From Flagellimonas marinaquae (lineage in GTDB: Bacteria; Bacteroidota; Bacteroidia; Flavobacteriales; Flavobacteriaceae): 64,000 nucleotides of DNA. The notes under the pieces are model-generated. The model did not search any database. It saw nothing but the letters and a program-made list of their open reading frames with translations, and had not been told where the DNA came from. The position numbers were made by a program, and so were the translations under genes. Of this stretch, positions 39,397-47,964 are shown piece after piece (within the stretch, counting starts at the first letter, position 1; each line of letters starts with the position of its first letter). Where the stretch lies: the NCBI RefSeq assembly GCF_003992675.1, contig NZ_RZMZ01000002.1, positions 64,501 through 128,500 of the forward strand. The letters run 5' to 3'.

Positions 39397-40113
39397 CTAC
39401 CCCATCTGAAACAGCATGATGAGTGCCATCACCAACATGATGGCATTCTCAATAAAGGTAGCCTCTGTCATGGGGAGGTTCAAAGCGGTTCCCAAACAGG
39501 CGCATCGGATGCTTTTTTTGTCCAACAACGATTTGGTCACCCCATAGGTAGTTATCCCCAAAATGACCAAGGTCACTATCAATGCCAACTGAATCTGGAA
39601 GCGCATCAAAAAAAGTAGGCCCAAAGCCAGTTCTATAAATGGGTAGACCTTACCATAGAACGGCACAGCCTTTGCCAAAGGGTCGTACATTCTAAAACTT
39701 TCGGGAAAGCCCTTAAGGTCCAACAACTTAAAAAAGCTGAAAACGATATAAAAAAGCCCCATAAAATCCAGCATGGCATTGGTGGTGCTCCAGTTTTTAT
39801 AGTTGAGCAAGAATGCGGCAACGAACAAGTAACCAAATATCAGGAACAATGGCTTTAATTGATCCCATTTCGATTCTTCGGCAGGCATACTGTTGGAAAC
39901 CGTATGGTCTTCCTTAAAAGAAATACCATATTTCTGGGACAATGCATCTTTTAAATGTTGCAAGGGCACATGCTGCTCCATGACAATGCTGGCTTTGGCA
40001 TTTTCCAAATCCACATCCACCTTCTGCACACCCGAGACCTTGGAAAGCTGTTCCTCGACCGATGCAGCGCAACCACTACAGGTCATTCCCGTTATGGAAT
40101 AGGTGTGTTCCAT
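39397..40113 (-). CDS. HMA domain fused to a MauE-like membrane domain
   Basis: A 238-residue fusion. Residues 1-68 are a heavy-metal-associated domain with GMTCSGCAAS (CxxC metal site). After a short linker, about five membrane helices form a MauE/DoxX-type domain (about residues 87-238), containing a conserved cytosol- or periplasm-facing CACLG pair. MauE-like proteins deal with thiol/disulphide chemistry; combined with HMA this suggests transmembrane metal or thiol transfer. The start ATG overlaps the stop of the periplasmic HMA gene (TAATG). Probably last of the metal locus 43237-39397. Confidence 0.85.
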   Translation of the reverse strand: MEHTYSITGMTCSGCAASVEEQLSKVSGVQKVDVDLENAKASIVMEQHVPLQHLKDALSQKYGISFKEDHTVSNSMPAEESKWDQLKPLFLIFGYLFVAAFLLNYKNWSTTNAMLDFMGLFYIVFSFFKLLDLKGFPESFRMYDPLAKAVPFYGKVYPFIELALGLLFLMRFQIQLALIVTLVILGITTYGVTKSLLDKKSIRCACLGTALNLPMTEATFIENAIMLVMALIMLFQMG

Positions 40114-40493
40114 TAGTCGTTATCCTTTTTATGGGAATTGCTATCATCCGAATTGTCTTCCCTATACTTGCAACAGGGGTGCACGGCATTGTATGCCTCT
40201 TCTGTTGCCTTTAGTTCCTTGGTGTCGTGTCCAACGGCAGCGATAGCAGATTTGATTTGCATGGAATTTGTCTTTCTTTCATCCATGACCAAGGACAATT
40301 GATGTGTAGGGATGTCCCAAGAAGCATACTTCACCCCAGCAACTCCCAAAGCCGCCTTTTCGATGCGCATTTTGCACATTTCACATTTACCATCGACTTC
40401 AAAAGTCATTTTCTTGTTTTTGTCCTGTGCCATTCCCATCACGGAAACCAGCATAATTGCGATTACTGTTATTCTTTTTATCATGATATACAT
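40113..40493 (-). CDS. Periplasmic heavy-metal-associated (HMA) protein
   Basis: A 126-residue exported protein. It has a signal peptide (ITVIAIMLVSVMGMAQ), one HMA domain with CEMC (the CxxC metal site), a C-terminal HPCC pair and a polar Asp/Ser/His tail. Starts are ATG 40493 or ATG 40484 (MIKRITVIAIML); the second is the more usual form. It lies 9-18 bases after the TonB-dependent receptor gene and overlaps the HMA-MauE gene by one base. A role as periplasmic carrier of a soft metal such as copper is inferred from the domain and context. Confidence 0.87.
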   Translation of the reverse strand: MYIMIKRITVIAIMLVSVMGMAQDKNKKMTFEVDGKCEMCKMRIEKAALGVAGVKYASWDIPTHQLSLVMDERKTNSMQIKSAIAAVGHDTKELKATEEAYNAVHPCCKYREDNSDDSNSHKKDND

Positions 40494-40502
40494 TTTATAA
40501 GG

Positions 40503-42737
40503 TTACATTTTAAATCTAAAGCCCATGTAGAGCATTCTTCCAAAAATTGGTGCGTACACAATGGTCGTATCAAAAAATTCGCCAAAAGGGTCATCTGCAC
40601 CCAGCACGGCGTTGTATTGCCTAAAATTAGTCAAATTCTCACCCCCAACATACACTTCAAACTTATCCGAGAACACCTTGGTCACTTGGGCGTTCATCAA
40701 ACTATAGCCATCGGCAAATTCGCCCAATTGATATTGCGCAGGATTGGCGGCGGTACTCGGCAATCGCTGTTCCCCCAATAAATTAAAGGTATAATCGAAC
40801 CTCCATTGTGCCCCGTTTTCCTTGGGCTTTGTATTATAGCCGACATTGGTAAAAAAACGATGCCGCGCCTGTAATGGTTTTTGCAACAGCCCTGTTTGAT
40901 AGTCGGTTTTTACATCGTAAAATTTATAGGCCGTCCGTACTTCCACATTGGGCAAAACGGCATGGTTCAGTTCCACCTGTAGGCTGTTGGCATAGCTTTC
41001 ACCTTCAAGATTGGAAAAAGTGACCTCCCTCGGATTTTCCCAATCCACTACGATCTGGTTTTCAAAGTCGGTGCGGTAAAAGTCGATACTGAAATCCCCA
41101 GGTCTATCGAACAAACGGAATTTTTGAATAAAGCTCAATCCATAATTCACTGCTTTCTCGGGATCAAACCCATATACATTCCCAGCGTTTCCATTTAACT
41201 GTATGGTTCTGGATGAAGCGAACATGCGTTGGTTCTCGGCAAAAATATTGGCCGCTCTCCTCCCCAGGCCAAAAGAGCCACGAAAACTTCCATTTTCCCA
41301 AGGGGTGTAGCGCAGATGGATTCGAGGGGTGAAAAAGTTACCCAAGCGATTATGCGTATCAAAACGGGCCCCTGCGGTAAGGCTTAATTTTTCCAGATTG
41401 GTGTAGCTGTACTCAAAAAAGGCGCCTGCCGATCTATCCGACCGCGCAAAGATAGTTCCGTTTACCAATTCATCATAGCCATCGTAGGCAAACGAAATCC
41501 CAGTTTTGAACTTGTGCTTTGTATTCCCAATGATCGAATTGAACATAAGATTGGAATAGATGCTCTCATGATCAATATCATACGTATTGAAGCCATAGTA
41601 CGAATTCTGGGCATGATGGCTATAGGATGCCTGAAAGCCAAAACTCTGAAAGGGCATGTCAGGAAACACATAGCCCAACTTTACGGAACCATCAAAACGC
41701 TCCGTATCAATTTCACTGCCCCAAGCGTTGGTGGTAAACCGATCAGTTTCGGGATTGAAACCCGACTCCCCTACCTGCTTTTCATCATTCAGGTAGCGAA
41801 AGTTCAAAAAACTCACCCAACCCGTTTCGGGGTTTTGGTATTGCCATCGGTTCATCACATTCACCTGATTGGACAAAGGCATATCCAGAAAATCGTCGTC
41901 ATTATTATCGACTTCAAAATCCCTGCGGTTTCCGTGAATGTATAGGCCAGTGCTCCATTTGTCGGACACTTTAGTGTTCAGGTGTGTGTTCAGTTCCAAA
42001 CGTCCGTTGAGATTGGCATAGCCGTTCACAAAAACTGGAGCATCTGTAAAGGGCTTCTGGAGCTCGGTGTTGATTTGCCCCGAAATGCTTTCGTAGCCAT
42101 TGATTACGCTTCCCGCGCCCTTGGTAATCTGGATGCTTTCCACCCAGGTTCCGGGGGTAAACGTAAGTCCAAAAGATTGCGATGCACCGCGTACCATGGG
42201 AATGTTTTCTTGCGTAATCAACAAATAAGGACTGGTAAGGCCCAACATTTCAATCTGTTTGGTTCCTGTAAGCGCATCATTAAAATTGACATCGATGGCC
42301 GGATTGGTCTCAAAACTTTCAGAAAGGTTGCAACAGGCAGCCTTTAAAAGTTCCGCACTGTTGACGGTAACGACATTTTGCGCTGAAAAGATGGTTTTTT
42401 GAACAGCCTCCTTTTTCTGTTCCACCACCACTTCATCCAAGGCATTTGAGGGTTGTAGCCAATGATGGACCATTTTGGGTTGGTCAATCGTCAAGGTGTC
42501 CGTTTTAAATCCCACAAAACTGATGATTAACTTATTGTACTTATTGGAATAGGGAATGGAAAATGTCCCATCCTCCTTGGTCATCGTTCCTATGGGCGAA
42601 TCTTGCCAGTATACATTGGCCCCTGGCAGGCCTCTATGTTCATTATCGGGATTGGCTTCCATTACCATACCTTGCACGGTATCTTGGGCACTTGCCAAAA
42701 ATGGAAGACAGCATATGATGATTAAAATTGTTCTCAT
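40503..42737 (-). CDS. TonB-dependent receptor with N-terminal carboxypeptidase-like domain
   Basis: Outer-membrane active transporter of 744 residues. It has a signal peptide (ILIIICCLPFLASAQ), a carboxypeptidase-regulatory-like beta-sandwich (about residues 20-95), a plug domain containing LLKAACCNLSESFETNPA and a 22-strand-type barrel ending in an aromatic strand (MLYMGFRFKM). There is no SusD partner, so it is not a glycan-uptake pair. The neighbouring HMA proteins on the same strand suggest a metal or metal-chelate substrate. Confidence 0.92.
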   Translation of the reverse strand: MRTILIIICCLPFLASAQDTVQGMVMEANPDNEHRGLPGANVYWQDSPIGTMTKEDGTFSIPYSNKYNKLIISFVGFKTDTLTIDQPKMVHHWLQPSNALDEVVVEQKKEAVQKTIFSAQNVVTVNSAELLKAACCNLSESFETNPAIDVNFNDALTGTKQIEMLGLTSPYLLITQENIPMVRGASQSFGLTFTPGTWVESIQITKGAGSVINGYESISGQINTELQKPFTDAPVFVNGYANLNGRLELNTHLNTKVSDKWSTGLYIHGNRRDFEVDNNDDDFLDMPLSNQVNVMNRWQYQNPETGWVSFLNFRYLNDEKQVGESGFNPETDRFTTNAWGSEIDTERFDGSVKLGYVFPDMPFQSFGFQASYSHHAQNSYYGFNTYDIDHESIYSNLMFNSIIGNTKHKFKTGISFAYDGYDELVNGTIFARSDRSAGAFFEYSYTNLEKLSLTAGARFDTHNRLGNFFTPRIHLRYTPWENGSFRGSFGLGRRAANIFAENQRMFASSRTIQLNGNAGNVYGFDPEKAVNYGLSFIQKFRLFDRPGDFSIDFYRTDFENQIVVDWENPREVTFSNLEGESYANSLQVELNHAVLPNVEVRTAYKFYDVKTDYQTGLLQKPLQARHRFFTNVGYNTKPKENGAQWRFDYTFNLLGEQRLPSTAANPAQYQLGEFADGYSLMNAQVTKVFSDKFEVYVGGENLTNFRQYNAVLGADDPFGEFFDTTIVYAPIFGRMLYMGFRFKM

Positions 42738-42826
42738 TAAAATGATAAAATTGAATTAGAATTCTTTTAGCAAAAGATGGTGCCCGAATCAAAAAAGAGA
42801 CGGGTGTTCGGTTCTAATTCAAATAA

Positions 42827-43237
42827 TCAAATTAAAAAGACCTGGTCCAACACTTGGATGTCCTTGACCAGTTTCGGTGGTGGGTATTGTTCATTGGGAA
42901 GCGGACGTTCCTTGAGCGGAACGAAAAGCTCCGCGTAGGAATGGGCAAAGGTTACCAAAAATACTTGGTGGTCCCAATCAAAGTCGTTCCAAGAAAGTTT
43001 GAGATTGTCCTGTCCGGTTATGGTAAACGATTCATCTTCGCAGCAAGGATTTTGAACGTTATCATCCTCCATGGCAGTCATTGCGGATTCCATCCCACAG
43101 TCATCGGCATGCAAAAACAAGGAAATATCCATTACCCGGCCCATACAAAGATGCTTGTCCACCGTCCAAGAAACGGTAGAGGCAAGGACCATAAGGGCCA
43201 TTACAGCGGACATTATTTGATGGAAAACCTGTTTCAT
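42827..43237 (-). CDS. HYC_CC_PP family small exported protein
   Basis: A 136-residue protein carrying the three marks of this Bacteroidota family in order: HLC (in the HYC position, about residue 28), CC (NPCCED) and PPP near the C-terminus. It starts with a signal-peptide-like helix (IMSAVMALMVLASTVS). ATG 43237 is chosen over the extension to 43285, because a TATTTTTG -7 box on the minus strand at 43245-43252 lies between them; the leader would be only a few bases. It lies 89 bases upstream of the TonB-dependent receptor. Cysteine and histidine content fits metal binding, which is not proven. Confidence 0.82.
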   Translation of the reverse strand: MKQVFHQIMSAVMALMVLASTVSWTVDKHLCMGRVMDISLFLHADDCGMESAMTAMEDDNVQNPCCEDESFTITGQDNLKLSWNDFDWDHQVFLVTFAHSYAELFVPLKERPLPNEQYPPPKLVKDIQVLDQVFLI

Positions 43238-43320
43238 TCCAATGCAAAAATACAAAATCTTGAATTGGGGCATCTGAGTTAACAAAAGTTTATTCCTTTT
43301 GCTGGGTAAGTTTCATTTAA

Positions 43321-43353
43321 TTTGTCGAACAAATCCACTATTCAATACATTTG
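43321..43353 (+). promoter_or_regulatory. Promoter of the GAF gene (TTTG-N21-TACATTTG)
   Basis: TTTG at 43321-43324 and TACATTTG at 43346-43353, a perfect pair with 21 bases between. The -7 box covers the TTG at 43351, so translation starts at ATG 43369. Confidence 0.75.
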
Positions 43354-43368
43354 CAAAAAAATTCACCT

Positions 43369-43821
43369 ATGCTACAATCCTTGGAACCCAAAGTGCTTGA
43401 AATCATTACGGATGAGACCAAATCCGTGGATACCCGTTTAGGCGACATCTGCGAACTTTTGCGCAACAGCGTTGACCATTACGATTGGGTGGGGTTTTAT
43501 TTTAGAAACGGCGACAAGGAAGAATTAAAATTGGGCCCCTACGCGGGAGCTCCTACCGACCATACCATTATCCCGTTTGGCAAAGGTATTTGCGGACAGG
43601 TAGCCGTGAGCAATCAGAACTTTGTGGTACCCGATGTGGCCGCTCAAGACAACTACATCGCCTGTAGCATCACCGTAAAGGCCGAGATTGTGGTCCCGCT
43701 ATTTGTAAATGGGAAGAATGTGGGCCAAATCGATATCGATTCCAATACCCCTGACCCATTTACAGAGGAGGATGAACGTTTTTTGGAATTCATCAACCGA
43801 CACGTGGCGGAGATCCTGTAA
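43369..43821 (+). CDS. GAF-domain protein, free methionine-R-sulfoxide reductase family
   Basis: Cytosolic GAF-domain protein of 150 residues, the size of fRMsr (MsrC), which reduces free Met-R-sulfoxide. The catalytic region is seen as IPFGKGICG and YIACSI, holding two of the family's three redox cysteines. The first, ten residues before GICG, appears to be histidine (DHTIIPFG). It may work by a two-cysteine scheme, or have another role. It stands upstream of purH with its own promoter. Confidence 0.85.
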   Translation: MLQSLEPKVLEIITDETKSVDTRLGDICELLRNSVDHYDWVGFYFRNGDKEELKLGPYAGAPTDHTIIPFGKGICGQVAVSNQNFVVPDVAAQDNYIACSITVKAEIVVPLFVNGKNVGQIDIDSNTPDPFTEEDERFLEFINRHVAEIL

Positions 43822-43873
43822 AACTTCTCCGAATTTGTTGATAACCCGTACTGCTTTTTAGGGCTAAATCAAG

Positions 43874-43881
43874 TACTTTTG
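43874..43881 (+). promoter_or_regulatory. -7 box of purH (TACTTTTG)
   Basis: Perfect TAnnTTTG, 31 bases before ATG 43913. No -33 TTTG at 21-base spacing. Confidence 0.5.
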
Positions 43882-43912
43882 TACGCTTAAGAAATTGATT
43901 TTTAAGATAGAA

Positions 43913-45445
43913 ATGAGTACTGCCAAAAAAGCCTCCGCTGCATTGATTTCCGTTTTTCACAAAGACGGGCTGGAACCTATTGTTAAAAAACTGGACGAAC
44001 TCGGTGTAACCCTTTATTCCACAGGAGGTACCGAAAAATTCATCCGTGATTTGGGTATCGATGTGGTGCCTGTTGAAGACGTGACCAGTTACCCTTCCAT
44101 TTTGGGTGGTCGCGTAAAAACATTGCATCCAAAGGTTTTTGGGGGAATTTTGAACAGGCAGGACAACGAAAGTGATGTGTCCCAAATGAAGGAATTCGAT
44201 ATTCCGCAGTTGGATATTGTCATCGTGGACCTTTACCCTTTTGAAAAAACGGTTGCCAGTGGTGCATCAGAACAAGATATCATCGAAAAAATCGATATCG
44301 GCGGTATTTCCCTGATCAGGGCTGCTGCCAAGAACTTCAAGGATGTACTCTGCGTATCGTCCATGGAAGATTACGAAGACTTTTTGAATGTGATTTCCGA
44401 AGGAAACGGAACCACAACTTTGGAAGACCGTAAACGCTTTGCCACAAAGGCCTTCAATATTTCATCCCATTACGACACGGCCATCTTCAATTACTTCAAT
44501 AAGGAGAAAGAAGAGACTGTATTGAAAATTAGTGAGACCAAAGGTCAAGTATTACGCTACGGAGAAAACCCACACCAAAAAGGGTTCTTCTTTGGCGATT
44601 TTGATGCCATGTTTACCAAACTGCACGGTAAGGAGCTATCCTATAATAATCTTTTGGATGTGGATGCTGCGGTAAATTTAATGGGCGAATTCAAGAATGA
44701 CGACCCTACTTTTGCCATCCTCAAACACAACAACGCTTGCGGTTTGGCCACTCGTAGCACTATCAAGCAAGCCTATGTGGATGCTTTGGCCGGTGACCCG
44801 GTATCCGCCTTTGGCGGTATTTTGATTTCCAATGTTGAAATCGATAAAGCGACTGCCGAAGAAATCCACGAACTATTTTGTGAGGTGGTCATTGCCCCCA
44901 GCTATTCTGATGAGGCACTGAAAATCCTAAAAGGCAAGAAAAACAGAATCATTTTGATCCAAAATGATATTGAATTGCCCGAAACTTTGGTCAGAACGTG
45001 TTTGAACGGAGTTCTCGTTCAGGATAAGGACTCCAAAACCGATTCCAAGGAAGATTTGAATCCGGTAACGGATAAAAAACCTACCGCTGAAGAAATCGAG
45101 GATTTGATCTTTGCTTCCAAACTGTGCAAGCACACCAAAAGCAACACCATTGTTTTGGCCAAGAACAGGCAACTCTGCGCCAGCGGCACAGGGCAGACCT
45201 CACGCGTAGATGCGCTGAACCAAGCTATACATAAGGCGAAGTCCTTTGATTTTGATTTGGAAGGGGCCGTAATGGCCAGTGATGCCTTCTTCCCATTCCC
45301 CGATTGCGTGGAAATTGCGGACAAGGCAGGCATCAAAAGTGTCATTCAACCAGGAGGCTCCATCAAGGACCAATTGAGCATTGATTATTGCAATGAAAAT
45401 GGATTATCCATGGTGATGACTGGTACTAGGCATTTTAAACATTAA
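43913..45445 (+). CDS. purH: Bifunctional AICAR transformylase/IMP cyclohydrolase
   Basis: Catalyses the last two steps of IMP synthesis. The N-terminal MGS-like cyclohydrolase domain (ALISVFHKDGLE, STGGTEKFI, GGRVKTLHPK) is followed by the AICARFT domain (RYGENPHQKG, LKHNNACG, DPVSAFGGI). ATG 43913 (MSTAKKASAALISV) gives 510 residues; the frame opens at TTG 43895, but that is not the family N-terminus. mreB follows 55 bases later on the same strand. Confidence 0.97.
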   Translation: MSTAKKASAALISVFHKDGLEPIVKKLDELGVTLYSTGGTEKFIRDLGIDVVPVEDVTSYPSILGGRVKTLHPKVFGGILNRQDNESDVSQMKEFDIPQLDIVIVDLYPFEKTVASGASEQDIIEKIDIGGISLIRAAAKNFKDVLCVSSMEDYEDFLNVISEGNGTTTLEDRKRFATKAFNISSHYDTAIFNYFNKEKEETVLKISETKGQVLRYGENPHQKGFFFGDFDAMFTKLHGKELSYNNLLDVDAAVNLMGEFKNDDPTFAILKHNNACGLATRSTIKQAYVDALAGDPVSAFGGILISNVEIDKATAEEIHELFCEVVIAPSYSDEALKILKGKKNRIILIQNDIELPETLVRTCLNGVLVQDKDSKTDSKEDLNPVTDKKPTAEEIEDLIFASKLCKHTKSNTIVLAKNRQLCASGTGQTSRVDALNQAIHKAKSFDFDLEGAVMASDAFFPFPDCVEIADKAGIKSVIQPGGSIKDQLSIDYCNENGLSMVMTGTRHFKH

Positions 45446-45500
45446 TTTTAGTACTTTAGCCGATAATTTTTACCGTTAATCCGAAAAACAGACGATTTGT

Positions 45501-46529
45501 ATGGGATTCTTTGATTTCATGACCGAGGAAATAGCCATTGACCTTGGTACTGCAAATACCCTGATCATCCACTTGGACAAGGTGGTGGTTGACAGTCCTT
45601 CCATTGTAGCGAGGGACCGTGTATCGGGGAAAATAATCGCGGTAGGCCGCGAAGCCAATATGATGCAGGGGAAGACCCATGAAAACATCAAAACCATTCG
45701 ACCGTTGAAGGATGGGGTAATCGCAGACTTTGATGCCTCGGAAAAGATGATCAGTATGTTCATCAAAAACATTCCGGCACTTAAGAAAAAATGGTTCCCT
45801 CCTGCCCTAAGGATGGTCATTTGTATTCCTTCGGGTATTACGGAAGTGGAAATGCGGGCGGTGCGCGAATCGGCCGAACGAGTAAACGGGAAAGAAGTCT
45901 ATTTGATCCACGAACCCATGGCTGCGGCCATTGGTATTGGTCTCGATATTATGCAGCCCAAGGGAAACATGATCGTGGACATTGGTGGTGGTACTACCGA
46001 AATTGCGGTGATTGCGCTTGGCGGTATCGTTTGTGACAAATCCGTAAAAATTGCGGGCGATGTGTTCACCAACGACATTATTTACTACATGCGAACGCAA
46101 CACAACCTGTATGTGGGTGAAAGTACCGCCGAGGCTATCAAAATAGAGATCGGTTCCGCCACGGAAGATCTAAAATCCCCTCCAGAAGATAAATCCATCC
46201 AAGGACGCGATCTTTTGACCGGAAAACCCAAACAGGTACAAGTTTCGTATCGGGAAATTGCCAAGGCTTTGGACAAGAGTATCCTGCGTGTTGAGGATGC
46301 CGTTATGGAAACGCTATCGCAAACACCACCAGAACTTGCTGCCGACATATACAATACAGGTATCTATTTAGCTGGCGGTGGATCAATGCTCCGCGGATTG
46401 GACAGAAGGCTTTCCCAGAAAACCGATTTGCCCGTTTACATTGCCGAAGACCCCTTGAGAGCTGTTGTTCGCGGTACAGGGATTGCGCTCAAAAACTTGG
46501 AACGCTATAAAAGTATTTTGATAAAATAG
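45501..46529 (+). CDS. mreB: Rod-shape actin homologue MreB
   Basis: Cytoskeletal filament protein that guides the elongation-type peptidoglycan machine at the inner membrane. The 342 residues carry the actin-fold phosphate loops IDLGTANT and DIGGGTTEIAV and the adenosine loop YLAGGGSML. A hydrophobic N-terminal patch (MGFFDFM) is the usual membrane contact. A near-match -7 box, TACTTTAG, lies at 45452-45459. It heads the cluster mreB-mreC-mreD-mrdA-rodA. Confidence 0.97.
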   Translation: MGFFDFMTEEIAIDLGTANTLIIHLDKVVVDSPSIVARDRVSGKIIAVGREANMMQGKTHENIKTIRPLKDGVIADFDASEKMISMFIKNIPALKKKWFPPALRMVICIPSGITEVEMRAVRESAERVNGKEVYLIHEPMAAAIGIGLDIMQPKGNMIVDIGGGTTEIAVIALGGIVCDKSVKIAGDVFTNDIIYYMRTQHNLYVGESTAEAIKIEIGSATEDLKSPPEDKSIQGRDLLTGKPKQVQVSYREIAKALDKSILRVEDAVMETLSQTPPELAADIYNTGIYLAGGGSMLRGLDRRLSQKTDLPVYIAEDPLRAVVRGTGIALKNLERYKSILIK

Positions 46530-46594
46530 TGCCGTATTCCTTACGGTTCTATTACCTTCAAGGAGTTGAAAAACCTTCTTAACGATACGATTGC

Positions 46595-47407
46595 ATGCAA
46601 CGCATCATCAATTTTGTTTTACGCTACCGAAATACATTCCTATATGTGTTTTTTGCGTTTATCGCCTTGGTGATGACCATCCGCTCGCATTCCTATCATC
46701 AATCCAAGTTCTTTAATTCTTCCCGATGGGTATCTGGAAGTATTTATGGCGCTGGTGCCGATGTTTCTTCCTATTTCAATTTAACAAAGGAGAACAAAAG
46801 ACTGGTAGAGGAAAATCAACGGTTGCGAAAAATGCTCTTCAATGCACAATTTGATAGCATTCAGCCCTTGGATTCCACCCTCGCGGTTTACCAAGTTTTG
46901 GATGCGAAGCTCATCAAAAACAGTTTTACCTCCCCCCGTAACTACGTAACGATTGACAAGGGCGAAAGTGACGGTGTTCACCAAGATATGGGGGTAATCA
47001 CCACTGATGGCATTTTGGGAATAGTGGAAAACGTTTCGAACAATTTTGCCACCGTGCAAAGTGTGCTCAACACCAAATCCAATATCAACGCAAAAATCAA
47101 GGGCACCGAGTACTTTGGCTCCTTGATTTGGGACGCGAAAAATTACAGGGTGGTTCAGCTTATCGATATCCCCAGATTGGTTCCGGTGGTGGTAGGCGAC
47201 ACCATTGTTACGGGAGGAATGTCCAGCATTTTTCCGGAGAACGTACCAATCGGAACCATTAAAAAATACGATTTGAACGCTTCCCAAAGCTTTTACAACA
47301 TCGATGTTGAACTGTTTTCCGATATGGCCAACATCAAAAATGTGTATCTCATAGAGAACAGGGACAAGGAAGAAATCGAGGAACTGGAATCAAGGACTAT
47401 AGAATGA
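46595..47407 (+). CDS. mreC: Rod-shape protein MreC
   Basis: Bitopic periplasmic scaffold of the elongasome, 270 residues. It has one membrane helix (about residues 12-32), a coiled coil (LTKENKRLVEENQRLRKML) and then the beta-rich MreC domain with IDKGESDGVHQDMGV and VTGGMSSIFPENVPIG. Its TGA overlaps the mreD start (ATGA). Confidence 0.95.
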   Translation: MQRIINFVLRYRNTFLYVFFAFIALVMTIRSHSYHQSKFFNSSRWVSGSIYGAGADVSSYFNLTKENKRLVEENQRLRKMLFNAQFDSIQPLDSTLAVYQVLDAKLIKNSFTSPRNYVTIDKGESDGVHQDMGVITTDGILGIVENVSNNFATVQSVLNTKSNINAKIKGTEYFGSLIWDAKNYRVVQLIDIPRLVPVVVGDTIVTGGMSSIFPENVPIGTIKKYDLNASQSFYNIDVELFSDMANIKNVYLIENRDKEEIEELESRTIE

Positions 47408-47910
47408 GCAGTACCCTTATCATAAATATCTTACGTTTTGTGCTGCTGGTCATCACACAGGTGCTCATTTTCAACAACCTGAATTTTTTAGGGTTCATCA
47501 ATCCCTTCGTGTACGTTATCTTTTTTTATTGGTACCCCATCAAGACCAACAGGGCAATTTTTATGCTCAGTGCTTTTTTATTAGGGCTGGCTATTGATAT
47601 ATTTTCCGATACCTTGGCACTCAATGCACTGGCTTCCGTTACCATTGCCTATGCCCGACCGTCGATCATGCGCTTTTGTTTTGGAGTGAACTATGATTTC
47701 CAGAGTTTCAGCTTTAAGAACACCACCAAAGTGCAACGGGTCACCTTTTTGACCCTATTGGTGATTCTCCATCATTTGATATTCTTTTCGTTTGAAATTT
47801 TAAGTATCGCCCATATCCTATTAATTTTGAAAAAAGTTCTTGCCACAGGCATGGTAACTTTAATACTTTGTGTATTATTTAGCTCACTTTTTAGTCCAAA
47901 GAGCGAATAA
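47404..47910 (+). CDS. mreD: Rod-shape protein MreD
   Basis: Inner-membrane component of the elongasome, 168 residues, with about five helices and the family pattern LGLAIDIFSDTLALNALASVT. Coupled to mreC by an ATGA overlap; mrdA starts 54 bases after its stop. Confidence 0.92.
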   Translation: MSSTLIINILRFVLLVITQVLIFNNLNFLGFINPFVYVIFFYWYPIKTNRAIFMLSAFLLGLAIDIFSDTLALNALASVTIAYARPSIMRFCFGVNYDFQSFSFKNTTKVQRVTFLTLLVILHHLIFFSFEILSIAHILLILKKVLATGMVTLILCVLFSSLFSPKSE

Positions 47911-47964
47911 AAACGTAGTTTTTATCGTTGGATAAGTATTGAAGTCCAAGAATTTAGATCGGTC

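Noticed and set aside
42738..42826. Terminator between the HYC_CC_PP gene and the TonB receptor gene
   Set aside because: Only a short CCCG/CGGG pairing with the T run inside the loop; not a convincing terminator, so co-transcription remains possible.
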